DNA of 9,716 bases from assembly GCA_945861295.1 (NCBI GenBank), contig CAMAUF010000052.1:1-9716 (forward strand), read 5' to 3'. The position numbers and the translations under genes are program-made. Shown in pieces: positions 1-5,514 of this stretch. The notes under the pieces were generated by a model. The model had not been told where the DNA came from, made no database searches, and worked only from the letters and a program-made list of their open reading frames with translations. Origin of the DNA: a bacterium. Lineage in GTDB: Bacteria > Chloroflexota > Dehalococcoidia > Tepidiformales > Tepidiformaceae. Every line of letters starts with the position of its first letter. The stretch's first letter is position 1.

Positions 1-165
1 CGCAGCTCGCGCACATAGCGCTCGGAGCGGCCGTTGGTCCGCTGCATGACTGGTGGCGCTGAGTTGGCGGCGGCGGTCGGCGGTGTCTACGTCCATCAAC
101 GCGCTGAACAGGACTTTGAGGGCGGGACTCGCGATCTCGAACATCCCAGGCTGCCCAGTTGCCAT
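1..165 (-). CDS. Possible 5' part of an unrecognised gene running off the left edge
   Basis: On the minus strand a frame opens with ATG at 165-163, just after an in-frame TGA, and stays open for 55 codons to the window edge. The translation starts MATGQPGMFEIASPALKVL and I recognise no family in it. The ribosome site is poor. A second minus-strand frame, starting with ATG at 47-45 (MQRTNGRSERYVREL), is also open to the edge, so the true frame is uncertain. The stretch could equally be non-coding or the remains of a broken gene. Confidence 0.18.
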   Translation of the reverse strand, partial: MATGQPGMFEIASPALKVLFSALMDVDTADRRRQLSATSHAADQRPLRALCARAA

Positions 166-249
166 GGCTCACGTTCCGCGCGGTCCGAGGCCGGGACGCA
201 CGGTCATCACGAAACGATTCGCTGGTACGGCCCTAGTCTCGGTTGTAAA

Positions 250-264
250 GTCCGTTTGACGGAC
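250..264. repeat. Perfect short inverted repeat, possible operator or small hairpin
   Basis: GTCCGT at 250-255 and ACGGAC at 259-264 are exact reverse complements separated by TTG. It lies 69 bases before the GTG start at 333, so it could be an operator or a leader hairpin of the pentapeptide-TIR gene. No T-run follows, so it is not a standard terminator. A six-base arm can also arise by chance. Confidence 0.3.
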
Positions 265-316
265 CCTCATGGCTGGCCGGTGCGAATCCTGCCCTTCCGG
301 CATGCGTGTGTCCGCG

Positions 317-326
317 GGGAAGGGGC
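317..326 (+). promoter_or_regulatory. Ribosome binding site that fixes the start at 333
   Basis: GGGGAAGGGG ends six bases before GTG at 333. The alternative in-frame GTG at 306 has no purine-rich tract at useful distance, so 333 is preferred. Confidence 0.55.
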
Positions 327-332
327 GTCTCT

Positions 333-953
333 GTGGCCAAGCGCCGTCACGTCAAGCTTGTCCGCCGCGGGTCGGCGGCGACGAAGCGGTGGCACGAACA
401 CCAACCGTGGTGGGGACGCCTGCTCCGAAGGGCGCCGCGGACCCTCGACCTCATTGGGGCCGAGCTAACTCACGCCCAACTTTTCGGTGCCGATTTGCAT
501 GACGCTGCTTTGCTCAAGGCCAACCTCGCGCAGGCGAACCTCACCTCGGCTAACCTCACGGGTGCTCGATTAATTCGAGCAGTGCTGACTCACGCATCCT
601 TGCGCAAAGCGGACCTTTCCGGGGCAACGTTTGAGCATGCCGATCTACGCAACGTCGACCTAAGCGAGGCGCGCTCTCCGTCCGCGCCGGTTTCGTTCGA
701 AAAGGCGGACCTGCGAGGAGGAGACTTAACCGACAGCTGTTTGCGACGGTCTAATTTCCGTGATGCAGATCTCCGGCGAGCGACGCTTTCGCGCGCCGAC
801 CTAAGCCAATCGGACTTGGCTGGTGCGGATCTCCGTTGGGCGGACTTGAGCTTCGCCGACCTAAGCCGTTGCAGCCTCGTCGGCGCGGACCTTCGGGGGC
901 TATCCTACAGGGCCTCGTTTTGGATAGGGCGCAACTTGCCTTCGGACACATAG
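333..953 (+). CDS. Pentapeptide-repeat protein, N-terminal part of a frameshifted pentapeptide-TIR gene
   Basis: The frame encodes 206 residues. About 38 basic residues (VAKRRHVKLVRR...) precede a long run of A(D/N)LxX pentapeptides, e.g. FGADL, KANLA, QANLT, SANLT, RADLS, AGADL, WADLS, FADLS. Such repeats fold as a right-handed quadrilateral beta-helix, usually a binding or scaffold module. One irregular insert (SEARSPSAPVS) interrupts the ladder. DNA repeats mirror it: GCCGACCTAAGCC occurs at 796-808 and 856-868. After GADLRG, at the G-run 895-899, the frame leaves the pattern and ends with an unrelated tail (LSYRASFWIG...) at TAG 951-953. The -1 frame continues the ladder exactly (GAILQ GLVLD RAQLA). 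I therefore read this as the N-terminal half of one gene with the downstream TIR-like part. Start: GTG 333 with a good ribosome site; GTG 306 is possible. Confidence 0.8.
   Translation: MAKRRHVKLVRRGSAATKRWHEHQPWWGRLLRRAPRTLDLIGAELTHAQLFGADLHDAALLKANLAQANLTSANLTGARLIRAVLTHASLRKADLSGATFEHADLRNVDLSEARSPSAPVSFEKADLRGGDLTDSCLRRSNFRDADLRRATLSRADLSQSDLAGADLRWADLSFADLSRCSLVGADLRGLSYRASFWIGRNLPSDT
895..899 (+). other. Frame break in a G5 run inside the pentapeptide-TIR gene
   Basis: The run CGGGGGCT sits where the pentapeptide frame (codons CTT CGG GGG CTA) must switch to the frame GGG GCT ATC CTA CAG. A sixth G would give LRGAILQG and one uninterrupted protein of about 420 residues ending at 1591. 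Possible causes are a real deletion, a homopolymer sequencing error, slippage-driven phase variation, or a -1 frameshift. The sequence alone cannot decide among them. Confidence 0.75.
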
Positions 954-1591
954 ATGCTGGAATTCGGCAAGCGCACGGCCTCGACGAGGTCATCCATCTC
1001 GGCCCAACGTGGTTCGACGCCAGATTGCTCGTAGCGCCGTCGCTCCCGCCGATATTTCTTCGTGGCGTGGGAGTTTCTCGCGCAATTATTGACCTTCTAG
1101 GAACCATTGACGAGACAGAGACCGGCGTCGGTTCTTGTATAGTATACGACAATTGGTACAAGGCAAGTCCATTATCTGACAGACTCTGCCAAGACCTATC
1201 GGATTTGAACGTGAACTCTTGGCACGGATACTGGCGAGGAACGCTCGATGGTAGAGTGGTCGTTAGAAATCATTCGGTGATCATAATCTTAGACAAATCG
1301 ATTGGCCAATTAACGACTTGCGACTACTGCGAGTTTGTTGACGAGCTGTTGAGCCGTCCGTTGGAGCATCTTGGCGTCATTCTTGTCTCGGAGGATGAAT
1401 GGCTATTCAATGCCGACCACAATTGGGCCAGACAGATTCGAGAACGGTATCCTGTGATAAATCTCACTCACTGGCAACGCCCAGACGAATATACGTCCGT
1501 TCTTCAGGAAATTCTTTCACTTCTCGCGGGTCACTACAAGAGTGGCGGCACAAGGAACGTCCGCCGGATGCGCAGGTCCAGAGCTACATGA
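896..1591 (+). CDS. Linker and divergent TIR-like domain, C-terminal part of the frameshifted pentapeptide-TIR gene
   Basis: This frame resumes the pentapeptides (GAILQ GLVLD RAQLA), then shows the linker typical of bacterial pentapeptide-TIR proteins: GLDEVIHLGP at 977-1006 and IFLRGVGV at 1052-1075. A region starting SCIVYDNW (1133) follows, in the place where the family has the TIR opening (S)CFISYS. The next pieces also align: SDRLCQDLSDLNVNSW, then RNHSVIIILDKS, then DYCEFVDEL, then a hydrophobic GVILVSEDEW strand. TIR domains often cleave NAD+. The usual serine/aspartate after the first strand is missing, but acidic residues near the expected catalytic Glu remain (E codons at 1331-1333 and 1343-1345), so activity is uncertain. 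There is no convincing own start; the in-frame TTG at 836 gives a basic non-repeat peptide. The DNA is AT-rich compared with the rest. The end overlaps the convergent gene by 8 bases. Confidence 0.65.
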   Translation, partial: GAILQGLVLDRAQLAFGHIDAGIRQAHGLDEVIHLGPTWFDARLLVAPSLPPIFLRGVGVSRAIIDLLGTIDETETGVGSCIVYDNWYKASPLSDRLCQDLSDLNVNSWHGYWRGTLDGRVVVRNHSVIIILDKSIGQLTTCDYCEFVDELLSRPLEHLGVILVSEDEWLFNADHNWARQIRERYPVINLTHWQRPDEYTSVLQEILSLLAGHYKSGGTRNVRRMRRSRAT

Positions 1592-2822
1592 CAGCAACTG
1601 CGGGATCTGGCTGGCCACCGATGAACGCAGCGATCGCACCGTCCTGAGAGATTTTGATGCCCAGACCCATTCTTGAGAGTGCGATCGCGGCGGCTCTGCG
1701 CCCGCCGCCGGTGCTGCCGCCAGGGATCTTTAGGATCGCTCCTACTGCAAGGAACTGTCCTTCCTGGTCCAGCAAGGTTGCCCCATCAATCGCTAGCAAC
1801 TCCGCCCGTGTGCGCCGGTCCAGGTGCTGAAACGCATGCGCTTGCGTTACTGAGGCGATGGTCCGTGCCTTTATCGAAGTGCTTTCCATCCGGTCGTCGA
1901 CTCGCGGGACAAAGTCATGCCACGCGCTTTTCCTAACGAACTCGTTGAGCACGACCCCGATGCAGCCACCGGTTCTCGCGAAGGACACGTCGAGACATGT
2001 CTGGTACACCGCACGGCGAAGCTCGCGATTGTTCTTCGGCTTCAGCAGCTGCGTGATTACCGGTTCGTGAGTGAGGAAGTACCATCGGCCTGAGCGTCGC
2101 GAGAAAACCAGTTGGCCGTTGGCGAAGACCATGAGCTCGCCCAGCCGGTTCAGGGCTACGGCAACCTTGCCGTCGTTCGCCCACTCGGCGACCGCCGATT
2201 GGCGGAGCGGTGCGTTGGTCGAAGCGAGCGAGTCGGAATCCAAGCACCGGTAGCCAACAACCTCTGCTTGGCCGTTGACAACGAGTAGGGTGTCAAATCC
2301 GTTGCTGAGTACGGCCGCGAAGTCCTCCCTTATGATTTGTTCCAACGTCACACCCGCACCGATTGCGGTTCCGTCAATCCCAATCGCCGCGGAGATGCGA
2401 CCTCCTTCGTACAAGCGTGCAGCCCACGCCTCCAGGGCATTGACCACGCGTACAACGGTGGATTCGAGCGCGTAGCCAGCGACCGATTTCGCGACGATGG
2501 CCGACTGGAGCCCGGCGAGCAGGGTCGCCCCGTAGGGCTTGTCCAGAGCCTGTTCGACGTCTGCGAGAGCTTCAGTGAACGCGCGAACCAGAGTGAGTTC
2601 GGAGATCCGTCCTTCACCTCGTTTGTCAAAGATCTGATTCCGCGTAAGCACCAAGCGGAAGTGATCTGTTTTGGCCAGCCGAAACGCGATCCGTTGCGGA
2701 TTCAAGAACGCAGTATTCTTCATCCCTGGACCCGCGAGTTGGCCTTCCCCCTCGATGCGTGAGGAGGCGACGAGCGGCACCAAGTACTCATTCGCGAGTT
2801 CTCGGAGGCGCGGTTCCTGCAC
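1584..2822 (-). CDS. Diadenylate-cyclase-like (DisA_N/DAC fold) protein with N-terminal sensor-like region
   Basis: The protein has 412 residues. Residues 1-255 are soluble mixed alpha/beta sequence; the part around 158-195 (GVTLEQIIREDFAAVLSNGF, then DTLLVVNG) resembles the sensor regions that precede DAC-like domains in predicted DACN-type proteins. Residues 265-292 (LRRAVYQTCLDVSFARTGGCIGVVL) match the first helix and strand of DAC domains. DGA follows at 346-348 with the strand LLDQEGQFLAVGAIL, then GGGRRAAA at 372-379 and ISQDGAIAAF at 391-400, where cyclases have GTRHRAA and VSEETGxIS. DAC enzymes join two ATP into cyclic di-AMP using the DGA and RHR motifs. Here RHR reads RRA on my alignment, so it may be a weak or altered cyclase, or a nucleotide sensor. 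No membrane segments are seen. Start: GTG 2822 with GGGGGAG six to seven bases upstream. It lies 24 bases after hicA, probably on one transcript, and converges on the TIR-like gene. Confidence 0.62.
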   Translation of the reverse strand: MQEPRLRELANEYLVPLVASSRIEGEGQLAGPGMKNTAFLNPQRIAFRLAKTDHFRLVLTRNQIFDKRGEGRISELTLVRAFTEALADVEQALDKPYGATLLAGLQSAIVAKSVAGYALESTVVRVVNALEAWAARLYEGGRISAAIGIDGTAIGAGVTLEQIIREDFAAVLSNGFDTLLVVNGQAEVVGYRCLDSDSLASTNAPLRQSAVAEWANDGKVAVALNRLGELMVFANGQLVFSRRSGRWYFLTHEPVITQLLKPKNNRELRRAVYQTCLDVSFARTGGCIGVVLNEFVRKSAWHDFVPRVDDRMESTSIKARTIASVTQAHAFQHLDRRTRAELLAIDGATLLDQEGQFLAVGAILKIPGGSTGGGRRAAAIALSRMGLGIKISQDGAIAAFIGGQPDPAVAVM

Positions 2823-2827
2823 TAAAG

Positions 2828-2834
2828 CTCCCCC
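2828..2834 (-). promoter_or_regulatory. Ribosome binding site of the DAC-like gene
   Basis: Read on the minus strand, GGGGGAG precedes GTG at 2822-2820 by five bases (CTTTA). It supports this GTG rather than a downstream ATG as start and lies in the short gap after the hicA stop. Confidence 0.6.
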
Positions 2835-2846
2835 GTCCGCCCCGCG

Positions 2847-3164
2847 TCATTGGGGCCGGTCGCGAGCATCAGGGAGAACGCGGCTAGCGACAACTCGAGC
2901 CGATAAGTCGGCCGCGAGAGCGGTGTCTTCTTGGCCGTTCAGAGCAGTCTGCGAAAGCTCGTCCGTCGAGAGATCAGCCTCGAGAAGAAGCCTCGTCAGG
3001 AGCGAGGGATGAATCGTGCGTCCGCTATGCAGCGGAACGACGACCGTCCGGCCGCCAGGCGCCACATACTTCGCATGGCTCCCGGCAACGGAAACGCGCT
3101 CGAACGCTGCCCGGCCGATGGCCTGGATGAACTCATCCGCCGTGATCCTGGGAAGGCGGCTCAC
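2847..3164 (-). CDS. hicA: HicA-family mRNA interferase toxin with C-terminal extension
   Basis: The 105-residue protein starts MSRLPRITADEFIQAIGRA. It has the HicA double-stranded-RNA-binding-like pattern: RxTADEFIQAIGRAAFE, then GSHAKYV (28-34) with His30 in the catalytic position, then RTVVVPLHSGRTI (39-51) and LLTRLLLEADLSTDEL (55-70). HicA toxins cut or bind mRNA and stop translation until HicB binds them. Family members usually end shortly after the last helix, at 60-80 residues. This one continues about 35 residues (SQTALNGQEDTALAADL...), which I do not recognise. GTG 3164 overlaps the hicB stop in GTGA, the usual sign of coupled translation. The order hicB-hicA is one of the two orders found in this family. 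The DAC-like gene follows 24 bases later. Confidence 0.82.
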   Translation of the reverse strand: MSRLPRITADEFIQAIGRAAFERVSVAGSHAKYVAPGGRTVVVPLHSGRTIHPSLLTRLLLEADLSTDELSQTALNGQEDTALAADLSARVVASRVLPDARDRPQ

Positions 3165-3368
3165 ACGCCGACGGCCACACGCTGAACCCCAACAAATTCC
3201 TGCAGGGGGAAGTCCGGGTCATCCTCCAGGCAGAGGGCGATGACTTCTCGCATGTTCGCCGTCAGCTCTTCCATGGTGGCGCCCTGGGTATGCGCGCCAC
3301 GGAGCCCGTGTATCGACCCAACCAGCCAGCCGTCCTCATCCGACGATCATCATGAACTTTCGTTGCAT
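3161..3368 (-). pseudogene. hicB: HicB-family antitoxin with apparent one-base frameshift
   Basis: ATG at 3368-3366 opens MQRKFMMIV, a typical HicB first strand, but the next codons are GGA TGA (stop at 3338-3336). Skipping one G of the pair 3340-3341 gives DEDGWLVGSIHGLRGAHTQG, then ATMEELTANMREVIALCLED, then a tail ending at TGA 3163-3161. This is a clear HicB-like fold of about 68 residues with the usual GxHTQGxTxEE core. HicB neutralises HicA and often represses its own promoter. With the break no full antitoxin would be made from this start; the next in-frame ATG (ATGGAAGAG) would lose the first two strands. Either the gene is broken or one base is a read error. No DNA-binding tail is present. 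TATGCT at 3380-3375 (minus) is a possible -10, very close to the ATG. Confidence 0.75.
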
Positions 3369-3397
3369 GGGCCAAGCATAACCAGCCGCGCCCGCCC

Positions 3398-4684
3398 CTA
3401 CCAGTTGCCGGCGAGGTCACGCTTGCCCTCGCGGCTGGCGAACGCGGCGTGGTTGAGGATGTTCCGCTCCATCGACGACACCGCCAGCGCCGACCGCGCC
3501 GCGTAGATGGCCGCCCGCTCCTCATGCGCCGCCTTGTCCTCCGGCGCCGCAATCACCGCGAACTCGATCAGGTGGCTGGCAAGACGCAGGTTTCCGGCCG
3601 TGTGCAATTCGGCTGCCCGTGCGACCACCGCAGCCACGCCCCCGGCCAACGCGACCCATGCTTCGGCCTGCTCGCGGCGGGGAGCGGGCAGCAGGTTGTC
3701 GGGCTCGTTGTCGTACCAGCCGCCGTACAGGCGCCAAACGTTCCGCACCAGGAACTGCGGATGGTCGTAGACAGGCCGCAGGTACGGCTTTTCCATCAGG
3801 TGCGCCGGGATTTCGACTTCGTGGATGACCCGGTCGAGATTGGCGCCCGTATTCATCAGCGCCAGCACCTGGCCTTCGACGCTTTCGAGGAGTTCGGCGG
3901 TGTCGGTCAGCGCCGCCGCAACCCGGTCCGCGCCAAAGATCGGCAGGCCGTGGCCCGGCGTCATGATCTCCGCGCCAAGCGCCGCCATCTCGCGCAACGC
4001 TACGGCCCATTCGCCGCAGTACCGCTGCACCTTTTGCGGGTTGCCGGCGTTCGGCACGGCCCAGATGAAGAGGTCGCCCGGCGCCAGCAATTTGCGCTCC
4101 GGCACCCAGGTCCAAGTGGCGTCGTCCGTCTCGCCGCGCGCGTGACTCAGCTCGAACGTGCACTCGCCGACGCGGAAGTTCAGCTTCCGGTCGTAAGTGA
4201 CGTCTGGGTAACGGTATTGCGATGGCCACTGGAACCGCGTCTGAGGGAGCGCGAACTGGCGTAGGTTGATGGCGGTGTTCCAGCCGAGGGTCTTCTTGTA
4301 ACGGTCGAACGCCGTGGGGATGCCGCTGTGGGCGTAGACCGCCGGCGCCCGTTGGCCTCGCTCGCGAGCCTCGGCCTCGAACGGGGCCGTCCCAAAGATG
4401 TGGTCGACGTGGTGATGCGAGTACACGGCCGCCGCCAGCGGCGCTTCCGGCCGCCAGGCACGGACCTGGGCATGGAGAGGCGCCGTGTCCTGGGCGGTGC
4501 CGGTGTCCAACATGACCAGCCCGTCGCCCGTGTCGATGGTGTTGGCGCTGGCGATCCCTTTGTACACCAGCAGCCCCGGCGCAACCTCCTCGGCCTCGGG
4601 CATCCTGGCGTGGACAGGGTGAAACTCCAGGGTCGTCGCATCGCCGTTCCAGAGGCGTTCGGCTAGCTCGCGAATGCTGGGCAT
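3398..4684 (-). CDS. MBL-fold metallohydrolase with alkyl-sulfatase-type dimerisation domain
   Basis: This 428-residue protein has an N-terminal metallo-beta-lactamase domain. TIDTGDGLVMLDTG is at 49-62 and SHHHVDH at 89-95 supplies the HxHxDH metal ligands. HARGETDDATW at 181-191, GD at 203-204 and PGHG at 243-246 are further ligand regions. Residues about 290-428 contain YGGWYDNEPDNLLPAP (320-335), the hallmark of the alkyl sulfatase dimerisation domain (SdsA1/BDS1 type). Those enzymes hydrolyse alkyl sulfate esters and are about 650 residues long with a C-terminal SCP2-like domain, which is absent here. The substrate is therefore unknown, and a hydrolase of other esters is equally likely. 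No signal peptide is seen, so it is probably cytoplasmic. Start: ATG 4684 with GAGAGGAG just upstream; an in-frame start at 4786 would reach back into the ATPase gene. It lies 91 bases after the ABC ATPase on the same strand. Confidence 0.85.
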   Translation of the reverse strand: MPSIRELAERLWNGDATTLEFHPVHARMPEAEEVAPGLLVYKGIASANTIDTGDGLVMLDTGTAQDTAPLHAQVRAWRPEAPLAAAVYSHHHVDHIFGTAPFEAEARERGQRAPAVYAHSGIPTAFDRYKKTLGWNTAINLRQFALPQTRFQWPSQYRYPDVTYDRKLNFRVGECTFELSHARGETDDATWTWVPERKLLAPGDLFIWAVPNAGNPQKVQRYCGEWAVALREMAALGAEIMTPGHGLPIFGADRVAAALTDTAELLESVEGQVLALMNTGANLDRVIHEVEIPAHLMEKPYLRPVYDHPQFLVRNVWRLYGGWYDNEPDNLLPAPRREQAEAWVALAGGVAAVVARAAELHTAGNLRLASHLIEFAVIAAPEDKAAHEERAAIYAARSALAVSSMERNILNHAAFASREGKRDLAGNW

Positions 4685-4690
4685 TGGTTG

Positions 4691-4698
4691 CTCCTCTC
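4691..4698 (-). promoter_or_regulatory. Ribosome binding site deciding the start of the MBL-fold hydrolase
   Basis: Read on the minus strand, GAGAGGAG lies six bases before ATG 4684-4682. It rules against the longer frame starting at 4786. Confidence 0.65.
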
Positions 4699-4775
4699 GG
4701 TCGTGCGCGAAGTCTACTCCGCCAAGTCGCCGGGGTTCGCCGAGGTTCCCGAATGCGAGACTGACTGCCGCCCCC

Positions 4776-5510
4776 TTAGGCGACACCCTCGGGCCGTACC
4801 ATCACCGGCGGCGCCATGCGGGCGACCTGTTCCGCCGCCACGGGCCGCATCGCACCGCCTTCGAGCCAGAACAGCCGATCGGCGTGGCCGGCGCTGCGAT
4901 AGTCGTGTGTCACCATCAGGACAGGGATGGCCAGGTCGCGGCTCAGCGCCTTCAGAAGGTTTACCAGCTCAGTGGCGCGCTCGTAGTCGAGGTTGGCCGT
5001 CGGCTCGTCGGCGAGGATGAGCTTGGCGTCGCTGGCGAAGGCGCGAGCGACCGCCACGCGTTGCTGTTCGCCGCCGCTGAGCCGCTTGGGCAGCTCGTTG
5101 GCGCGATGGCCGAGGCTGAGCATGTCGAGCAGGCCCTTGGCGCGTTCGCGCGCGTGGCGGCCCCGGTAGCCCTTCAGCTCGAGCATGTATTGGACGTTTT
5201 CAAGCGCCGTCAGCGCGGCCAGCAGGTTGTAGCTTTGGAAGATGAACGCGACCTTCTCCCGGCGCACGACGGCCAACTGGGATTCGTTCATCTTCTCGAT
5301 CTGGGTTCCGTCGATCTCAACCGTGCCGCTCGTCGGGCGTTGCAGTGCCCCGGCGATCGTCAGCAGCGTCGTCTTGCCCGAGCCCGATGGGCCGAGCAGG
5401 GCCACCATCTCCTGGGCTCCCAACTCGAAGTCGACCGCCTGCAGCGCGACCACCTTGCGCTCGCCAAGACTGAACTCTTTCGTGACCTGGACCAGCTTGA
5501 GGATGCTCAT
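4776..5510 (-). CDS. ABC transporter ATP-binding protein, LolD/MacB type
   Basis: This 244-residue nucleotide-binding subunit has every ABC motif. Walker A GPSGSGKT is at 40-47, the Q-loop FQSYN at 91-95, the signature LSGGEQQ at 144-150, Walker B LILADEPT at 164-171, and the H-loop His at 202 in MVTHD. The sequence style (VVALQAVDFEL, LLAALTALENV, DEPTANLD) places it with the LolD/MacB/FtsE/DevA group, whose partners are FtsX-type permeases. ATP binding and hydrolysis would drive a mechanotransmission or extrusion cycle at the cytoplasmic membrane. It starts 4 bases after the stop of the second permease, so the three proteins are almost certainly co-expressed and assemble as permease heterodimer plus ATPase dimer. 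The substrate cannot be read from the sequence; no membrane-fusion protein gene is next to it here. Confidence 0.93.
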   Translation of the reverse strand: MSILKLVQVTKEFSLGERKVVALQAVDFELGAQEMVALLGPSGSGKTTLLTIAGALQRPTSGTVEIDGTQIEKMNESQLAVVRREKVAFIFQSYNLLAALTALENVQYMLELKGYRGRHARERAKGLLDMLSLGHRANELPKRLSGGEQQRVAVARAFASDAKLILADEPTANLDYERATELVNLLKALSRDLAIPVLMVTHDYRSAGHADRLFWLEGGAMRPVAAEQVARMAPPVMVRPEGVA

Positions 5511-5514
5511 TTCG

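Larger units (their letters stand above)
166..332. other. Intergenic region upstream of the pentapeptide gene
   Basis: I see no supported gene here. Open frames that cross it on the plus strand are Arg/Gly/Pro-rich and lack ribosome sites or recognisable motifs. It contains the small inverted repeat at 250-264 and the ribosome site at 317-326. A promoter for the downstream gene must lie here or further left, but no convincing -35/-10 pair is visible. TTGACG at 256-261 has no matching -10 at normal spacing. Confidence 0.5.

Noticed and set aside
1..165. Remnant of an IS256-type transposase on the minus strand
   Set aside because: A loose resemblance (LFSALMDVD, ERY) was considered, but it needs a frameshift and no conserved transposase motif is visible.
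250..264. Inverted repeat as a rho-independent terminator
   Set aside because: No T-run follows either arm and there is no confident gene ending just before it.
34..502. Several overlapping plus-strand open frames before and across the start of the pentapeptide gene
   Set aside because: They are Arg/Gly/Ser-rich, lack ribosome sites and motifs, and overlap the better-supported pentapeptide frame.
836..895. TTG at 836 as true start of the TIR-like protein
   Set aside because: The first 20 codons are an out-of-frame reading of the pentapeptide repeats; the family pattern only begins at 896.
3449..4264. Long plus-strand frame of 271 codons opposite the MBL-fold gene
   Set aside because: Its translation is Arg/Val/Gln-rich with no motifs; the minus-strand frame has complete MBL and dimerisation signatures.
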